A DNA stretch of 64,000 nt, taken from positions 434,001 through 498,000 of the forward strand of contig WHUZ01000028.1 of assembly GCA_015179045.1 (NCBI GenBank), in the 5' to 3' direction. Positions 45,139-56,256 of the stretch are shown here, in pieces. The DNA is from Kalaharituber pfeilii. Taxonomy: Eukaryota; Ascomycota; Pezizomycetes; Pezizales; Pezizaceae. The translations under genes were made by a program, and so were the position numbers. The notes below the pieces were generated by a model. It was given only the letters and a program-made list of their open reading frames with translations. It searched no databases and had not been told where the DNA came from. The first letter of the stretch is position 1. The number at the start of each line of letters is the position of its first letter.

Positions 45139-46632
45139 CGGGACCTCTCCGGGCAGGCCAGTCTGGCCTGCCCCGATGCAGGGGTATCGACAGGGGACTG
45201 TAGACTAGCCTGCCCGGTTGCAGAGGTATCTACTAGCCGAAAAAATAAGTATCCGGACAGGGGATAAACGCATATTATGTATTATGCAGTAGTTGGCATA
45301 AATTAGCATATTTTCGTATGCTTAGCTGTGGATGTTTATGAGACCAGTCCAAATTTCGTAGATAGTGTCCAATTTTATTATGTCAGAAGTATCCGGACAG
45401 CTGACATAATAAATTTGGGACTTGTAACACCAACAGTCCTATACCTATGTATCAGGACAAGGAAAATAGTTATAAGTCCTCTATTAGGAATATAAAAATG
45501 GCACTGCAGGCAACCATGATAAGTACAGGTTCAGGCATTATAATGATCAGAAATTACTATTCTGATAGATCCTAAGATTTCGAGACTGCTCTTCAGAGCT
45601 TTTCTAGAAGCTTTTCCAAGGCCATTCCAAGAGCTGTTCCAGAAGCTGTTCAAGCTCAAACAGCCTTCGAAAAAGCCTCCGAAACAGCCTCCGAAACAAC
45701 CTCCGAAACGGCCTCCGGAACGGCCTCCAAAGTAGCCTCCGGAACAACCTCCGGAACGACCTCCGGAACAGCCTCAGAACAGCCTCCGCAAAAGCTTCCG
45801 GAAAAGCCTCTGGAACAGGCTACAGAAGAGCACTGCAATAGCAGTGAAAACAAGCAGTAGTGACCTACCTCCAGTGGCAGTACTCTCATCTGCACTTTAT
45901 CACAACTTCAAGATTTGTAGCTGATGCATGTGAAGCTCTCAAAACTGCATTCTCAATGATGTCAGTGCATGTTGATTTCAGTATCTTTATTATTGTAGAT
46001 ATTGTTTTATTGATAAAAGCTTGCTTGGGCTATTGGTATACGAATACCTCAATGTAGGCCACAATGGCTGCTCTTTTCTGGGGGGTTATTTCAGCACCTA
46101 TGAGAATATTGTTATGTTACTAAGAATGATACTTGAGATTTTACCTGGACCTTTTTTGCCTACCGTCCTTGTATATACTACCTTGTTCTTGTGTTATGTG
46201 TTTATTCTGCAGCTGTATGATAGGCCCAAATTCGTTATGTCAGCTGTCCGGATACTTCTGACATAATAAAATTCGACAATCTACGAAATTGGACTAGTCT
46301 CATTGGTTATCCACTACGAACATATGTTAGTTTACACCAAATGCTGCATAGCGCATAACATGCAATTATCCCCTGTCCGGATATTATTTTTTCGGCTAGT
46401 ACAGGGGACGGCACAGCGCATACTACACTCAAGGTGTATGTATGTAGTCTATAAAACCAATAGGAATGTCTACATACCTCGCCTCTCACGCATATGCATA
46501 AGCCTGGCATGCGATCTGAAGACCTGTGCCGTCCCCTGTAGATACCTCTGCAACTGGGCAGGCTAGTCTACAGTCCCCTGTCGATACCCCTGCATCCGGG
46601 CAGGCCAGTCTGGCCTGCCCGGAGAGGTCCCG
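45139..46632. mobile_element. MULE-like non-autonomous element with long TIRs
   Basis: A 1494-bp element with inverted arms of about 290 bp: the left begins cgggacctctccgggcaggc and the right ends with its complement. A perfect 9-bp duplication, tctctaaac, flanks it (45130-45138, 46633-46641), the size typical of Mutator-like elements. No transposase is present; the interior has a minisatellite and short frames only. Confidence 0.85.
45655..45830. repeat. cctccgaaac-type minisatellite
   Basis: About ten imperfect 15-18-bp units (gcctccgaaaca, acctccggaac) inside the MULE-like element. On the minus strand they read as Glu-Ala/Val-rich repeats but show no sign of being a gene. Confidence 0.8.
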
Positions 46633-46641
46633 TCTCTAAAC

Positions 46642-46901
46642 TCATCAACACCAACCCAATTGGGTACTCTAAATCCACTCATCTCTAATTCTACTCTATC
46701 TCTATCTAATCTACTCTCTACTTTGTTTCTAACTAATTGTACTGCAGCAACAAGATCAATTTTTGTTTACTGGCATTATGTTAGACTCTGAAAAAGAGCT
46801 TGCAACAAGTAAGTCTCTAAAGGTCTATAAAAGAGAAATAGCCCATATAGCTCTTTCACTAATTACATATCCCTATTAGAGTTCACCTGTCCATTTCTAG
46901 A
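46642..46901. other. short gap, nothing recognised
   Basis: Pyrimidine-rich words (tctaatctactctc). No gene. Confidence 0.4.
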
Positions 46902-46909
46902 TTTTGGGG

Positions 46910-47634
46910 TAGGGTGCACAAATGGGTCGGAGAACCCGCCCGCGGGGCCCTACGAAACCCGCAAAAACCCGTGATGAGTATAAGCAGCCATATATGCCCG
47001 CCACAATGGCAGTGTCAGCAGCTGTATATGCTCGCCGCAATGGCAGTATCAACAGCCATATTGTCAGCAGCTGTATATGCTTGCCGCAATGGCAGTATTA
47101 GCAGCCATATATGCCCGCCACAACGGCAGTTTCAGCAGCCAGATATGCTTGCCACAATGGCAGTATCAACAGCCATATATGCCCACCACAACGGCAGTAT
47201 CAGCAGCCAGATATGCTTGCCGCAATAGCAGTATCAACAGCCATGTATGCCCGCCACAACGGCAGTATCAGCAGCCAGATATGCTTGCCGCAATGGCAGT
47301 ATCAACAGCCATATATGCCCACCACAACGGCAGTTTCAGCAGCCAGATATGCTTGCCGCAATAGCAGTATCAACAGCCATATATGCCCGCCACGACGGCA
47401 GTATCAGCAGCCAGATATGCTTGCCGCAATGGCAGTATTAGCAGCCATATATGCTTGCCATATATAGTCGCCGTGACTACATTATATGTGGCCGATATAT
47501 GTGGCTTGGCACCAACACAGGACCCCGCGAGGCCCCGTGGGCGGGTTGGCCAAAGAGGCCGATAGGGCGGGGCGCCTTGCGGGCAGGTCGTAGGGGGGCA
47601 AAATCCGCCCCAACTCACCCATTTGCGCACACTA
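46910..47634. mobile_element. hAT-like MITE carrying a minisatellite
   Basis: Ends tagggtgcacaaatgggt and acccatttgcgcacacta are imperfect inverted repeats resembling hAT termini. A perfect 8-bp duplication, ttttgggg, flanks it (46902-46909, 47635-47642), as expected for hAT. No transposase; most of the 725 bp is a tandem array. Confidence 0.85.
46980..47465. repeat. 34-bp minisatellite inside the hAT-like MITE
   Basis: About 14 units alternate two versions: one with 'agccatatatgcccgccaca' and one with 'agccagatatgcttgccgca', each followed by a cggcagtatca-type end. This gives a 68-bp higher-order period. The repeats are not CRISPR-like (no spacers). Confidence 0.85.
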
Positions 47635-47714
47635 TTTTGGGGTGATTATATTTTTATTGCTTCTATAGAGGTATGGTAAATCTCAGGTATAGCTAGATAC
47701 TCTTCTTTACAAAA

Positions 47715-47870
47715 CTGTAGTTTATCGGAAAGCTGTAGTTCATCAGAAAGCTGTAATCTATCGGAAAGCTGTAGTTTATTGGAAAGCTATAGTTCGTTGG
47801 AAAGCTGTAGTTCATCGAAAAGCTATAGTTTGTCAGAAAGCTGTAGTTTGTCAGAAAGCCATAGTCCATT
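47715..47870. repeat. 18-bp tandem repeat (gaaagctgtagtttatcg type)
   Basis: About eight imperfect units. Related words recur at 51760-51880. Confidence 0.8.
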
Positions 47871-47924
47871 AGCAAAAACGGAAAATCGCCCTGAAGCACC
47901 CGGGGGCTGAATACCCCCCAAGCG

Positions 47925-48115
47925 CCTTGAGCGCCCTGGATGCACGTCATCTACTCATTGTAACCTGGCGCACTAAACAAGGCTCTGTGCGCCCTGGATG
48001 CACGTCATCTATTCATTGTAACCTGGCGCAGTAACTAAGGCTCTGTGCGCCCTGAATGCACCTCATCTATTCATTGTAACGTCCTATGCACCCTGGATGC
48101 ATGTTACCTGTTGAT
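47925..48115. repeat. ~58-bp tandem repeat
   Basis: Three to four units with gcgccctggatgcacgtcat and 'tcattgtaacctggcgca'. The last unit is divergent. Confidence 0.75.
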
Positions 48116-48392
48116 CATAACTAGACACACTAACTAAGGTTGTTTACACCCAGGCAGTTTCCAGATGCCTCTATAACGTCTCTGCGCAACTGATAAGTGT
48201 GCCATGTGCTTTCACGGTATTAACCACTTATAGACACTGAAGAAGCTTTTTTACAATAGCAAGTACTGCAGATAGAACGCCTTGTTTGACAACTGATTAT
48301 GTATATCTAGCTTTTGTGATCTATATCCAGGTGCCCCTTCATCATCCTATCATGCCATATCATTATCGGTCACCCTACCGCTCCTGCTTCAT

Positions 48393-48446
48393 CTCGCCGT
48401 AGCCTGATAGGCGGTATGCGAGTAATAAAATAAAAAAAAAAAAAAA
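48393..48446 (+). mobile_element. 54-bp tail-A micro-retroinsertion
   Basis: It starts exactly at the hairpin base (ctcgccgtagcct ... gcgagtaataaaat) and ends in poly(A). The 11-bp duplication tcctgcttcat flanks it (48382-48392, 48447-48457). The inner stem is gcct/aggc instead of gccc/gggc, a compensatory change. Confidence 0.9.
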
Positions 48447-48988
48447 TCCTGCTTCATGTAATATAGTCCATTTTGCCACTCTCGCTGCAATAGAGAATTC
48501 GGCTCATTGTGGTGCATCGAGGAGCATTGAGGAGAGCTGCCCTACCTGTCAATAGCTGTTTCTGCCAAATGTCATGCTGTTAAGAGGGGCCTGCCATACC
48601 TGTAAATATGTGCTGCAACAGTCGCGTCAACAAACATAAACAAACATGTTCTGAGCGCGTCGGCACGTTGTATCACCAACCTAGTCAACACTGAACTTGA
48701 CGTCAGAATGAGGGGTAATTCCTGCAGTATCAACCGGCAACCTGGAAGTGTACTGAGCAACAGCCTATCATCCTATATTGGGTTGCCAGCCGACCCATGT
48801 GAGTAACAACCAGCGGCTGTAGTGGCCGACCCAATGAGCAGCCCGATAAGCAGTCAATAAGTAGCCGAGTAAGTGACTCTGCGAGTAGCCCAGGTTCTAA
48901 AGCTCCCTTTGCAACAGTTAAAGTTTATTTCAATTGAGTAGTGGGCATCCATGACCAAAACAAAGGTTGCGTTCAGGCGTACCTACTC

Positions 48989-49028
48989 GTCCTCCCATGC
49001 CGAAGAGCCGCATGCGGGGTCATGTGAC

Positions 49029-49055
<27 letters not shown>
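48989..49055 (+). mobile_element. 67-bp tail-B micro-retroinsertion
   Basis: Contains catgccgaagagccgcatgc, ggggtcatgtgac and about 28 A. The 14-bp duplication aggcgtacctactc flanks it (48975-48988, 49056-49069). It lies inside the inverted-arm element, so it is younger than that. Confidence 0.9.
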
Positions 49056-49059
<4 letters not shown>

Positions 49060-49319
49060 GTACCTACTCAGCGCCCTGATGCAACCCACCCTTTCGTATT
49101 GCGCCCTGTGCGCCCCAGCGTTCTGACGCTAGATCTTACACCCTGTCGCATCCTGATGCCACAAGTGAACCTTTGATCAATGATTATTGCATCTCGGCGC
49201 ATTTGGGTATCCACAATGCAATTACAATAATTGACCTGCAGCCCGACGCTGGCTGTCGGCGTGAGGCCCTTGATTTGTATATATCGCCTTCAGCATGCCG
49301 ATTCCATTTCCTCTCAATA

Positions 49320-49640
49320 TCTCATGCGCGCAGTAAATACTCAATATACTTAACATGTTCAATATCTCATGCGTGCGCTCAATATACTCAATACTCTCTA
49401 TACCTCATGTGTGCAGTCAATATGCTTAATATTCTCTGCAACTCATGGCATGCTCAATGTGCTTAATACTCTCTACATCTCATTTGCACTGCGAAAGTGG
49501 CCAATTCCTAGCCCGGGTCGCGAATTCATGCCCAATATGCTGAACAGGCTCAATATGCCCAATATTCTCTACTCTCTATATCTCATACCCGCACTCCATA
49601 TGCTCAATACGCTCAATTGGTCCAATCTGCTCAATATCTT
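49320..49640. repeat. ctcaatatgct-type degenerate tandem words
   Basis: Frequent tcaatatgctcaat and tctctatatctcat words without a strict period, inside the inverted-arm element. Confidence 0.6.
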
Positions 49641-50039
49641 CAGGGCAGTCAATTATCTCAATCTGGCAAGTATGCCTGAGCTGCCCTGTTAGGACATTGC
49701 TAATTTGGGACGAACCATACGCTGGTGCGCCAAAATCTGCTGTTAGTGAATTCAGCTCATCAGGCCGCGCGTTGGGCCGCTCATTAGGCTGCGCGTTGAG
49801 CCGCTCATTGGGCCGGCCACTACAGCCGCTGGTTGTTACTCATATAGGTCGGCTGGCAACCCAAGGTAGGATGATAGGCTGCTGATCAGTACACTTCCAG
49901 GTTGCCGGTTAATACTGCTAGGATTATCTCCCACTCTGACATCACAACTAGGCTACTGGCAGACATGTGCAATATGCTAATGCATAGAGATTGTATTTGT
50001 TGACGCGAATATTTTGTAGGTATGGTGGGCTGTCTTAAA

Positions 50040-50950
50040 CAGCGTAAAATATGATAGAATGAGCTGAATCTAATAAGTATAACGCGTTCTACCTAACGGT
50101 ATGAAATATGGCTTAATCTGACAGGATCGCATACCTTGATGGTGTAAGATATGGCAACATAAGCTCAACTCAATAGGTATGCTAGGTCCCACTCACGCGA
50201 AATATACTAACATGAGCTCAACTTAACAAGTATGCTGGTCCCACTCAACCATACGAGATATGGCAACAACAAAATCATGCCCGAATTGCATCTCGTGTAG
50301 GCAGGAATCAAAGCACAAGCAACCCACTCCTTTTACTGCTGCTAACTAGCTCAACTTAATAGGTATGCTAGGTCCACTCAACCACGCGAGATATGGCAAC
50401 AACAGCTCAACTTATTAGGTATGCTAGGTCCTCCTCAACTATGTGAGATATGGCAACAACAGCTTAATCTGACAGGATGGCAGCCTTCAACAATGCAGAA
50501 TATGGTAATATGAGTTAAATTTCACAGGTATGGTAGACCCTTCAGGATGGCGGGAGATATAGTAGTATAAGCTCTATTAACAAAGTATGACAGGCCCTTT
50601 TGATAGTGAGAGATGAGACATAATAAGTTAAATTTAACAGGTATTGTAGACCCCTCTCAACAGTATAAGATGAGGCAGAATGAGCTGAATCTGATAGGTA
50701 TGACAGATTTCCGTCAATGGCTACATATGGACTCAATCTATAAGGAGAGCAGTACCATTTCCACGTCGTAAGATGAGGCAGGATGATCTTAATTAACAGG
50801 TATGATAAGTCTCTCTCGACAGCACAAGAATAAGCTCAATTTGACAGGTATGACTCATTTCTCTCTATGGTACGAGATGCAGCAGAATAAGCTAAATCTT
50901 ATAGGTTATGGCAAGATAATAAGTAAGAGCCGTCCTGCTTTTTTGCTCCT
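50040..50950. repeat. degenerate ~55-60-bp tandem array
   Basis: Repeated pattern 'agctcaacttaataggtatg', 'ctaggtccactcaac', 'gagatatggcaacaac'. Units drift in sequence towards the right. No gene is seen. Confidence 0.75.
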
Positions 50951-50967
50951 CTTAGTGATTGCTATAC

Positions 50968-51030
50968 TGTTTTTTTTTTTTACCGTCTCATATACCTGCG
51001 CTTGCAGCTATTGGGCATGGCAGGGCTCTC
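50968..51030 (-). mobile_element. decayed tail-B end, reverse
   Basis: A short poly(T), then an altered reverse tail-B sequence (tacctgcgcttgcagctatt, gggcatggcagggc). No clear duplication; this is an old copy. Confidence 0.55.
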
Positions 51031-52217
51031 CTATATACTTTTATTTCAGTGGAAGTTTTGGTTATTTTATTGTATGTCCCAGGATTGGTTCATGGGGAGC
51101 AAATTTTTTCAAGATAATAATAGATCAAATAAATAAAGTTACCTCGCATTATGAATTCCAATGTAACAGGTACCAGCTATGATAATTAGTAAGCTTCGCA
51201 CTAGGGAATATAGGATCAAACGGGCCTTCAAGAGAACATAGTATCTCTCAAGAAGGTATAGTATATTTGATTGATTCTTTTAGGCATCGCTGGATACAGT
51301 CACCCTCTCTAGGAGAGTATAGGTTAAAAGCAAATGAATCTGTGAGGTCATTATCCCTGACTGGAAATGTCAGGGAGTTGGTTAGCAGCGCCAGTGAACT
51401 CTCAAAGCAAGTTGCATTGTAGATCAAGCCCTAGGCACAGCCAATTAGCCAACAATTTCATGTGGTGCAACCATTATTGTTTGCTGAATCAGTGATGCGA
51501 AGGCCGCTTGGCTGTGCGTTGTGGGGACTGCTTGCAAGGCCGGATCTTCCAGACTTGGCAGATACATTCACCGATTTCTCAGGGCGATCCATGTATGGTA
51601 GGATGCAACATGGCGCACGCGACGGGACCGCGTTGCAACATGTTCCCCAGTTCTTGCCCTGTGCGCCCTATGCTCCAGGCGCATGGGGCGACTTTTTCGT
51701 TTTTGCTGATGTCTGCCACTATTATAGCTGCCATAGCTTGCTGCTATCATAGTCTACTAAAAAGCCATACTCCATTGAAAGGTATAAGTATAGTTCACTG
51801 GAAAGCTATAGTCTACTACCATTATAATCTACCTAACTACTAAAATCTGCTAAACTGCACTGCCTGCTAAACTGCCATAGACTGTTGGAGAAACGTTAAT
51901 CTAGCCCCTCGCCCATGCATGAGGATTATGCGGGTCGGAGGAATTGTTGTGCCGTCGGATGGTTTGTGAGTGCGACGGAGGGATGGTTGGACCGATAGGG
52001 AGAACTGTAGGGAGGACTGTAGGGAGGGACCTTCAGCCAGTGTGCGGGTATATGTATGGGTTGACTTCTCATTCTGTTTTTTTATCATCATTATGTTGAA
52101 CACGGATAGTTGCTATTGAATGCAGTATTATTCCTGTCATAGCAGCGTGAACTTTACATAGACTGCCACTGCTAAACTGCTATGGCTTTAGCTATATAGT
52201 GAAGTTTACTTATTCTC
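51031..52217. other. repeat-rich gap without a recognised gene
   Basis: Contains words related to the arrays at 47.7-48.1 kb (gcgccctatgctcc, gaaagctatagtcta). No ORF with a recognisable domain. Confidence 0.4.
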
Positions 52218-52434
52218 TATATGTTATGGATTCACCGCAACCGTAGGGCGGGTGGTCGATGGATGCGCGCATATGCGACGTAGGCGATATGCGACAGCCG
52301 GACGCCGGCGTCGCAGTCGCGAAATGTGCTATATGAGCTACGCAGAGGACTAGCGAGTATTGCTGGTCAAGTATCTTTTTGGCCTGGCGGACGGTAACTC
52401 TCTGCGTTTACCACCTCTGTAACAACTCTTACAT
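52218..52434. repeat. dispersed repeat, possible solo LTR
   Basis: Starts tgttatggattcaccgcaa and ends acctctgtaaca, an LTR-like TGTTA/TAACA pattern. It shares several blocks with 38715-38905. No flanking duplication found, so the LTR idea is weak. Confidence 0.4.
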
Positions 52435-52727
52435 CATTTATTCAAGTACTATTAGATTCACTGGTTCCTAAGATCAAATGCAAGGTAGTCAGGTTCCTAG
52501 GACTCGAGTTGCCGGTGGAGGTATACATATCGCAGAACAAATTCTGGAGAAGTCATATGTAGGAAAGTGATTGATGCAAGGAAATATTGATGTACTTCAG
52601 GACTGTGGTACTCAAATGACTGAGATTCTATTCAATTAGTTCTACCTAATTCTCGAAAAGGACATTAGAACCCTACTGAATTCACCAAAGATATGCCTCC
52701 CACCCTCAAAGTTAACTCCTGAGATTG

Positions 52728-53512
52728 TGTAATGAACAGGTCCGGGTCAGGGTACAGGATCTGGGTACGGGGTAGGCGGCGGGCGCCGAGGCGAGGTCAC
52801 GGTGGAGGCGGAGGCAGAGGCGGTCGGGACTATGAGATATCGAGACGTAGATGTATTAAAAGGCTAAATACACAACTTGGGTAGGAAACAAGTTGTTGCG
52901 TGGAGAAGCAAGAGGGAGGAGGGAGGAGGGCCTCTTTATAGAAAACCCTCGGTGGAAAATCCAGGCAAACAAGCAAACAAGCAAACAAGCAAACAAACGA
53001 AGTACATGGAAAACCGAGAAGCGACTAGAAGTACATGGAAAACAAAGGAAACGACAGGAAGTACATGGGTGACCAAGGAATGACTGGAAGCAGGAAGAAG
53101 CGTCAAGAATATCCGGGAATAAGCTCGGCGATACCTGTTTCCAGCAGATTCTACGGCTTTCCGGCAGGGTCTATGGCTTCCGGCAGGGTCTATGGCTTCC
53201 GGCAGGTTCTATGGCTTTCTGGCGGGTTCTGCGGCTTTCCGGCGGGTTCTTGGGATCCGGGTTCTTCTAGCAGGTTCTGGCAGGTTCTTCGGTTCGGGTT
53301 GTTAAGCAATGACCGGGATGCTGGCGGCCATGTCGCTTAAGCGTGCTCACAGGTACAGGGATATATATCGGAGTGCTAGAAGGAGTGCGGCGAATTGCAA
53401 GGGTGTCAGGGTCAGCTGCACGTGTACGAGTACTGGCGAGTAGTACGTTGGTTGCCAGTATAGGACCGGAGCTGGAGGGTCTGGGGCGAGGGGTCCGGGT
53501 TGGATTGTTACA
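52728..53512 (-). repeat. LTR (785 bp) of a Ty3-type retrotransposon remnant
   Basis: Read on the minus strand it runs from tgtaacaatccaacccgg to ctgttcattaca. Its last ~415 bp on the plus strand match 54776-55178 closely. It contains short repeated words (ggctttccggcaggttcta). The orientation follows from the integrase remnant next to it. Confidence 0.7.
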
Positions 53513-53639
53513 GATTGCAGAGAAATTCAACATGAAGGATATCACTGAACATTTTCAAAACACTACACCAATGTTATGTAAACTTGTTACAGGCGTGAGG
53601 GGCTAGGCTCCAGTGAGCGCTGGAAGGTACTGGATATTA

Positions 53640-53960
53640 TGGCTAAGGGGTGTATAGTATTACATTTTTGGTGAACCGGTCTGTGACAACTAAAACAGCA
53701 TTAAAGCTCTTGGATTCAGGTAGTTCTCTAACAAAGTCCATAGCTATCTCCTCTCAAGGCTTCATACCAGCAGGCATTGGCAAAGTTCATGTCTCGCTGA
53801 TACTATGAGCCAACCTAGCCTGCTCAATAAACCGGAGTTTCTCATCTGGATTGCGTATATGATCACAATTGGGAGGTACAAATGGCCGAGCGCCCCCACG
53901 GGGGCACCCTAATTTTTTTGGTGCAGTATTAGGGGCTATGGCAGGAATTAGGGTTTCATT
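53640..53960 (-). pseudogene. Ty3/Gypsy integrase remnant
   Basis: On the minus strand a short frame reads EEIAMDFVRELPESKSFN, then AVLVVTDRFTKNVILYT, a typical start of the integrase core. Upstream pieces (EKLRFIEQARLAHSISET) fit the linker after the zinc finger. A stop lies between the two parts, and protease, RT and RNase H are missing, so the internal region has been heavily deleted. Confidence 0.75.
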
Positions 53961-54055
53961 GTTTTCCAATATAGTCATTGGGAATTCAGATGGTTGTGTT
54001 TCATTTGGAGTATTATTCTGTTGCAGTTCTCCAAGCTGCATTTGGGTTTTCGGAG

Positions 54056-54400
54056 GATGCGGAAGCGGGAATTGCATTTCTGGGGGTTGCGGAAACTACT
54101 TTGAGGTTTCCGGTGGTTGTAGAAACTGCTTTGAGGTTTCCGGTGGTTGCAGAAATGCAAATTGCGTTTCTGGTGGTTGTGGAAATGCTAATTGCATTTC
54201 TGGTGGTTGCGGAAACGTCAATTGTGTTTCCGGTGGTTGGGAAAATTGCAGAAACTGCAGAAACTGTAGGAACTGCGAGAACTACTTTGAGGTTCAAGTT
54301 TCCGGGGGTTGCGGAAACTGCTTTGTAGTTTCCGGGGCTTGCAGAAACAGCTTTGAGGTTTCGGACTGCATTGGTGGTTGCGGAAACTGCTTTGATGTTT
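54056..54400. repeat. minisatellite ggttgcggaaactgctttga type
   Basis: About ten imperfect 30-36-bp units (gaggtttccggtggttgc, aaactgctttgag) between the two LTR copies. On the minus strand they encode Pro/Gln/Thr-rich repeats following the frame at 54294-54707. Confidence 0.8.
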
Positions 54401-54707
54401 CCGTAACCTCTAAGACTCCTACCCACGGTCCTCGGGTAGGCTTTGCGGCCACAGTGATATTTGCTAGAACATGTTTGAGTAGGGTTAGTAGAGCATCAAT
54501 ATGCATCCCTAAAGGTGAATAAAGAATTTTCCGCTTTCCTGTGAGTACTTTTTGTAAAGAAGCAAGGTCAAACACATCTGTACAACACCTTGATATACGG
54601 TTAATATCATCATCACTCAGAAATACAAATTCGTCACTAAAAGAATTTGCACCAAAACTATATACTGAGGACAGATATTTGTGAAATTGATGCAGTGCAG
54701 ATTTCAT
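54294..54707 (-). CDS. unassigned ORF, possible fragment
   Basis: A 137-codon frame with MKSALHQFHKYLSSVYSFGA and FLSDDDINRISRCC, then a Pro/Gln-rich tail encoded by the minisatellite. I do not recognise it. It lies between the LTR copies and could be captured host sequence or chance. Low confidence. Confidence 0.25.
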   Translation of the reverse strand: MKSALHQFHKYLSSVYSFGANSFSDEFVFLSDDDINRISRCCTDVFDLASLQKVLTGKRKILYSPLGMHIDALLTLLKHVLANITVAAKPTRGPWVGVLEVTETSKQFPQPPMQSETSKLFLQAPETTKQFPQPPET

Positions 54708-54775
54708 AGCTTCTTGTTATACTTTAGATGTGGGCGTTTTTCTCGGAGGAGTAGTATACACGTCGGAAACGTTTA

Positions 54776-55178
54776 GAAGCGTCAGGAATATCCGGGAATA
54801 AGCTCGGCGATACCTGTCGCTGGTGGATTCTGGGGTCTTCCAGCTGGTTCTATGGCTTTCCGGCAGGTTCTACGGCTTTCCGGCGGGTTCTGCGGCTTTC
54901 CGGCAGGTTCTGGGGATCTGGGTTCTTCTAGCAGATTATGGCAGGTTCTTCGGGTTCGGGCTGTTAAGCGATGACCGGGATGCTGGCGGCCATGTTGCTT
55001 AAGCGAGCTTACAGGTGCAGAGATATATATCGGAGTGCTAGAAGGAGTGCGGCGAATTGCAAGGGTGTCAGGGTCAGCTGCACGTGTACGAGTACTGGCG
55101 AGTAGTATGTTGATTGCCAGTATAGGACCAGAGCTGGAGGGTCTTGGGCGAGGGGTCCGGGTTGGATTATTACATTCC
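54776..55178 (-). repeat. partial LTR, second copy
   Basis: Matches 53098-53512. The minus-strand start is tgtaataatccaacccgg. The remaining ~370 bp of the LTR are replaced by unrelated sequence, so it is truncated or recombined. Confidence 0.7.
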
Positions 55179-55204
55179 AATATCTCCAATATCTCCGCAC
55201 TTTG

Positions 55205-55500
55205 TCTTTATCTCTGTCTGTTTTCGGGGGTCTTCTTAGGTCCTCCTCCTCCTCTAGCAGCTTCCGTTTCCAAACTTCGCATTCTATTAGGACGTGTGCA
55301 GAGGTCTCCAGACCTTTGGCACACTATCTGCACTCTGGACTATCTGCTTTCCCGATCTAGTATCTCTAGTGGCGCAGGCCTTTATTACCTAGTAGTCCTG
55401 CTAGGGTGGTGACTCTGGTTCCAAGGCGCTGTAGTGGGCAGTAGCTGAGCTGTAGTCTGTCTCGTTCTGTGGCCCTTCATAATTTTGCGAGCTGGCGAAT
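55205..55500 (-). mobile_element. tail-A-type LINE ORF2 fragment, no tail
   Basis: Resembles the ORF2 end at 12480-12695 (minus): 'ccaaacttcgcattc', 'cacgtgtgca', 'agtggcgcag'. The frame is broken. It is an old fragment. Confidence 0.6.
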
Positions 55501-56190
55501 GGGTAATAGGTATCTAGGTAATGTTCGCACCCGGTGTAAGTTCTGAGTCAGGTTTTCTGAGTGAGTCTGAGTTGAGCTGGTTTATTACACCATAAAACGT
55601 ACTTGGCTCGGCTGTTGAGCGAGCTGGTATGAGTTGTATATACGGCATGACAGAGTCAATGTGTAATATACAACTACTACTTGGTACTGAGCTGATGTGA
55701 GCCAATTATGTATGTATGCTATAAAACGCAACACAGACTCAGCTTATACCAAATGCGAACACTACATCTGCCAGTGGGGGTTAATATATAGAAAGTCCGG
55801 GGCGTACTCTGCCTGCGGAGGAGTAATATCATAGCTTAGCATGCCATGATGATGGTGGCAGAGGGAAGCTGACTACTAGTATATGTAGCTATTGCAAACG
55901 TAAGCAAGTCATTGACCAACATGTCTGGATACTCCTACATATACTAGCTGTACTACCGGAGGGTACCAGTAGTTCTACCTTTTGGTGCAATGGTTATTAC
56001 AATGAACAGGTAATAAACATAACAGGTAAATCCTTCGGCTTTCATTTGTTTTATTACCTCTAGAATTTGCACTCCTTCATCATCAAGAACTCCTTTCTAT
56101 ATTGTGTCCACCGACATGGCTTCCTGTATATTAAAAGTGAATCGTTTTGCTGTACACAATCCAACTGTTTACAAACATACATACGGACTA
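55501..56190. other. gap without a recognised gene
   Basis: Short frames only. Confidence 0.4.
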
Positions 56191-56256
56191 CATTGCGACC
56201 GAAACGTTGCATTGCGACCGAAACGTTGCATTGCGACCGAAACGTTGCATTGCGGT
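56190..56256. repeat. 19-bp tandem repeat, about 3.5 units
   Basis: Units of cattgcgaccgaaacgttg in direct tandem. Confidence 0.9.

Larger units (their letters stand above)
48570..50040. mobile_element. element with ~290-bp inverted arms, family unknown
   Basis: The left arm (about 48575-48860) and right arm (about 49755-50040) are imperfect inverted copies: 'accggcaacctggaagtgta' and 'agtaacaaccagcggctgta' occur in both. The interior has ctcaatatgct-type tandem words and a tail-B micro-insertion. I could not fix the exact ends or a target duplication. It may be a second MULE-like foldback element. Confidence 0.7.

Noticed and set aside
46980..47465. 34-bp repeats resembling CRISPR repeat length
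   Set aside because: Units are contiguous without unique spacers and sit inside a hAT-like MITE.
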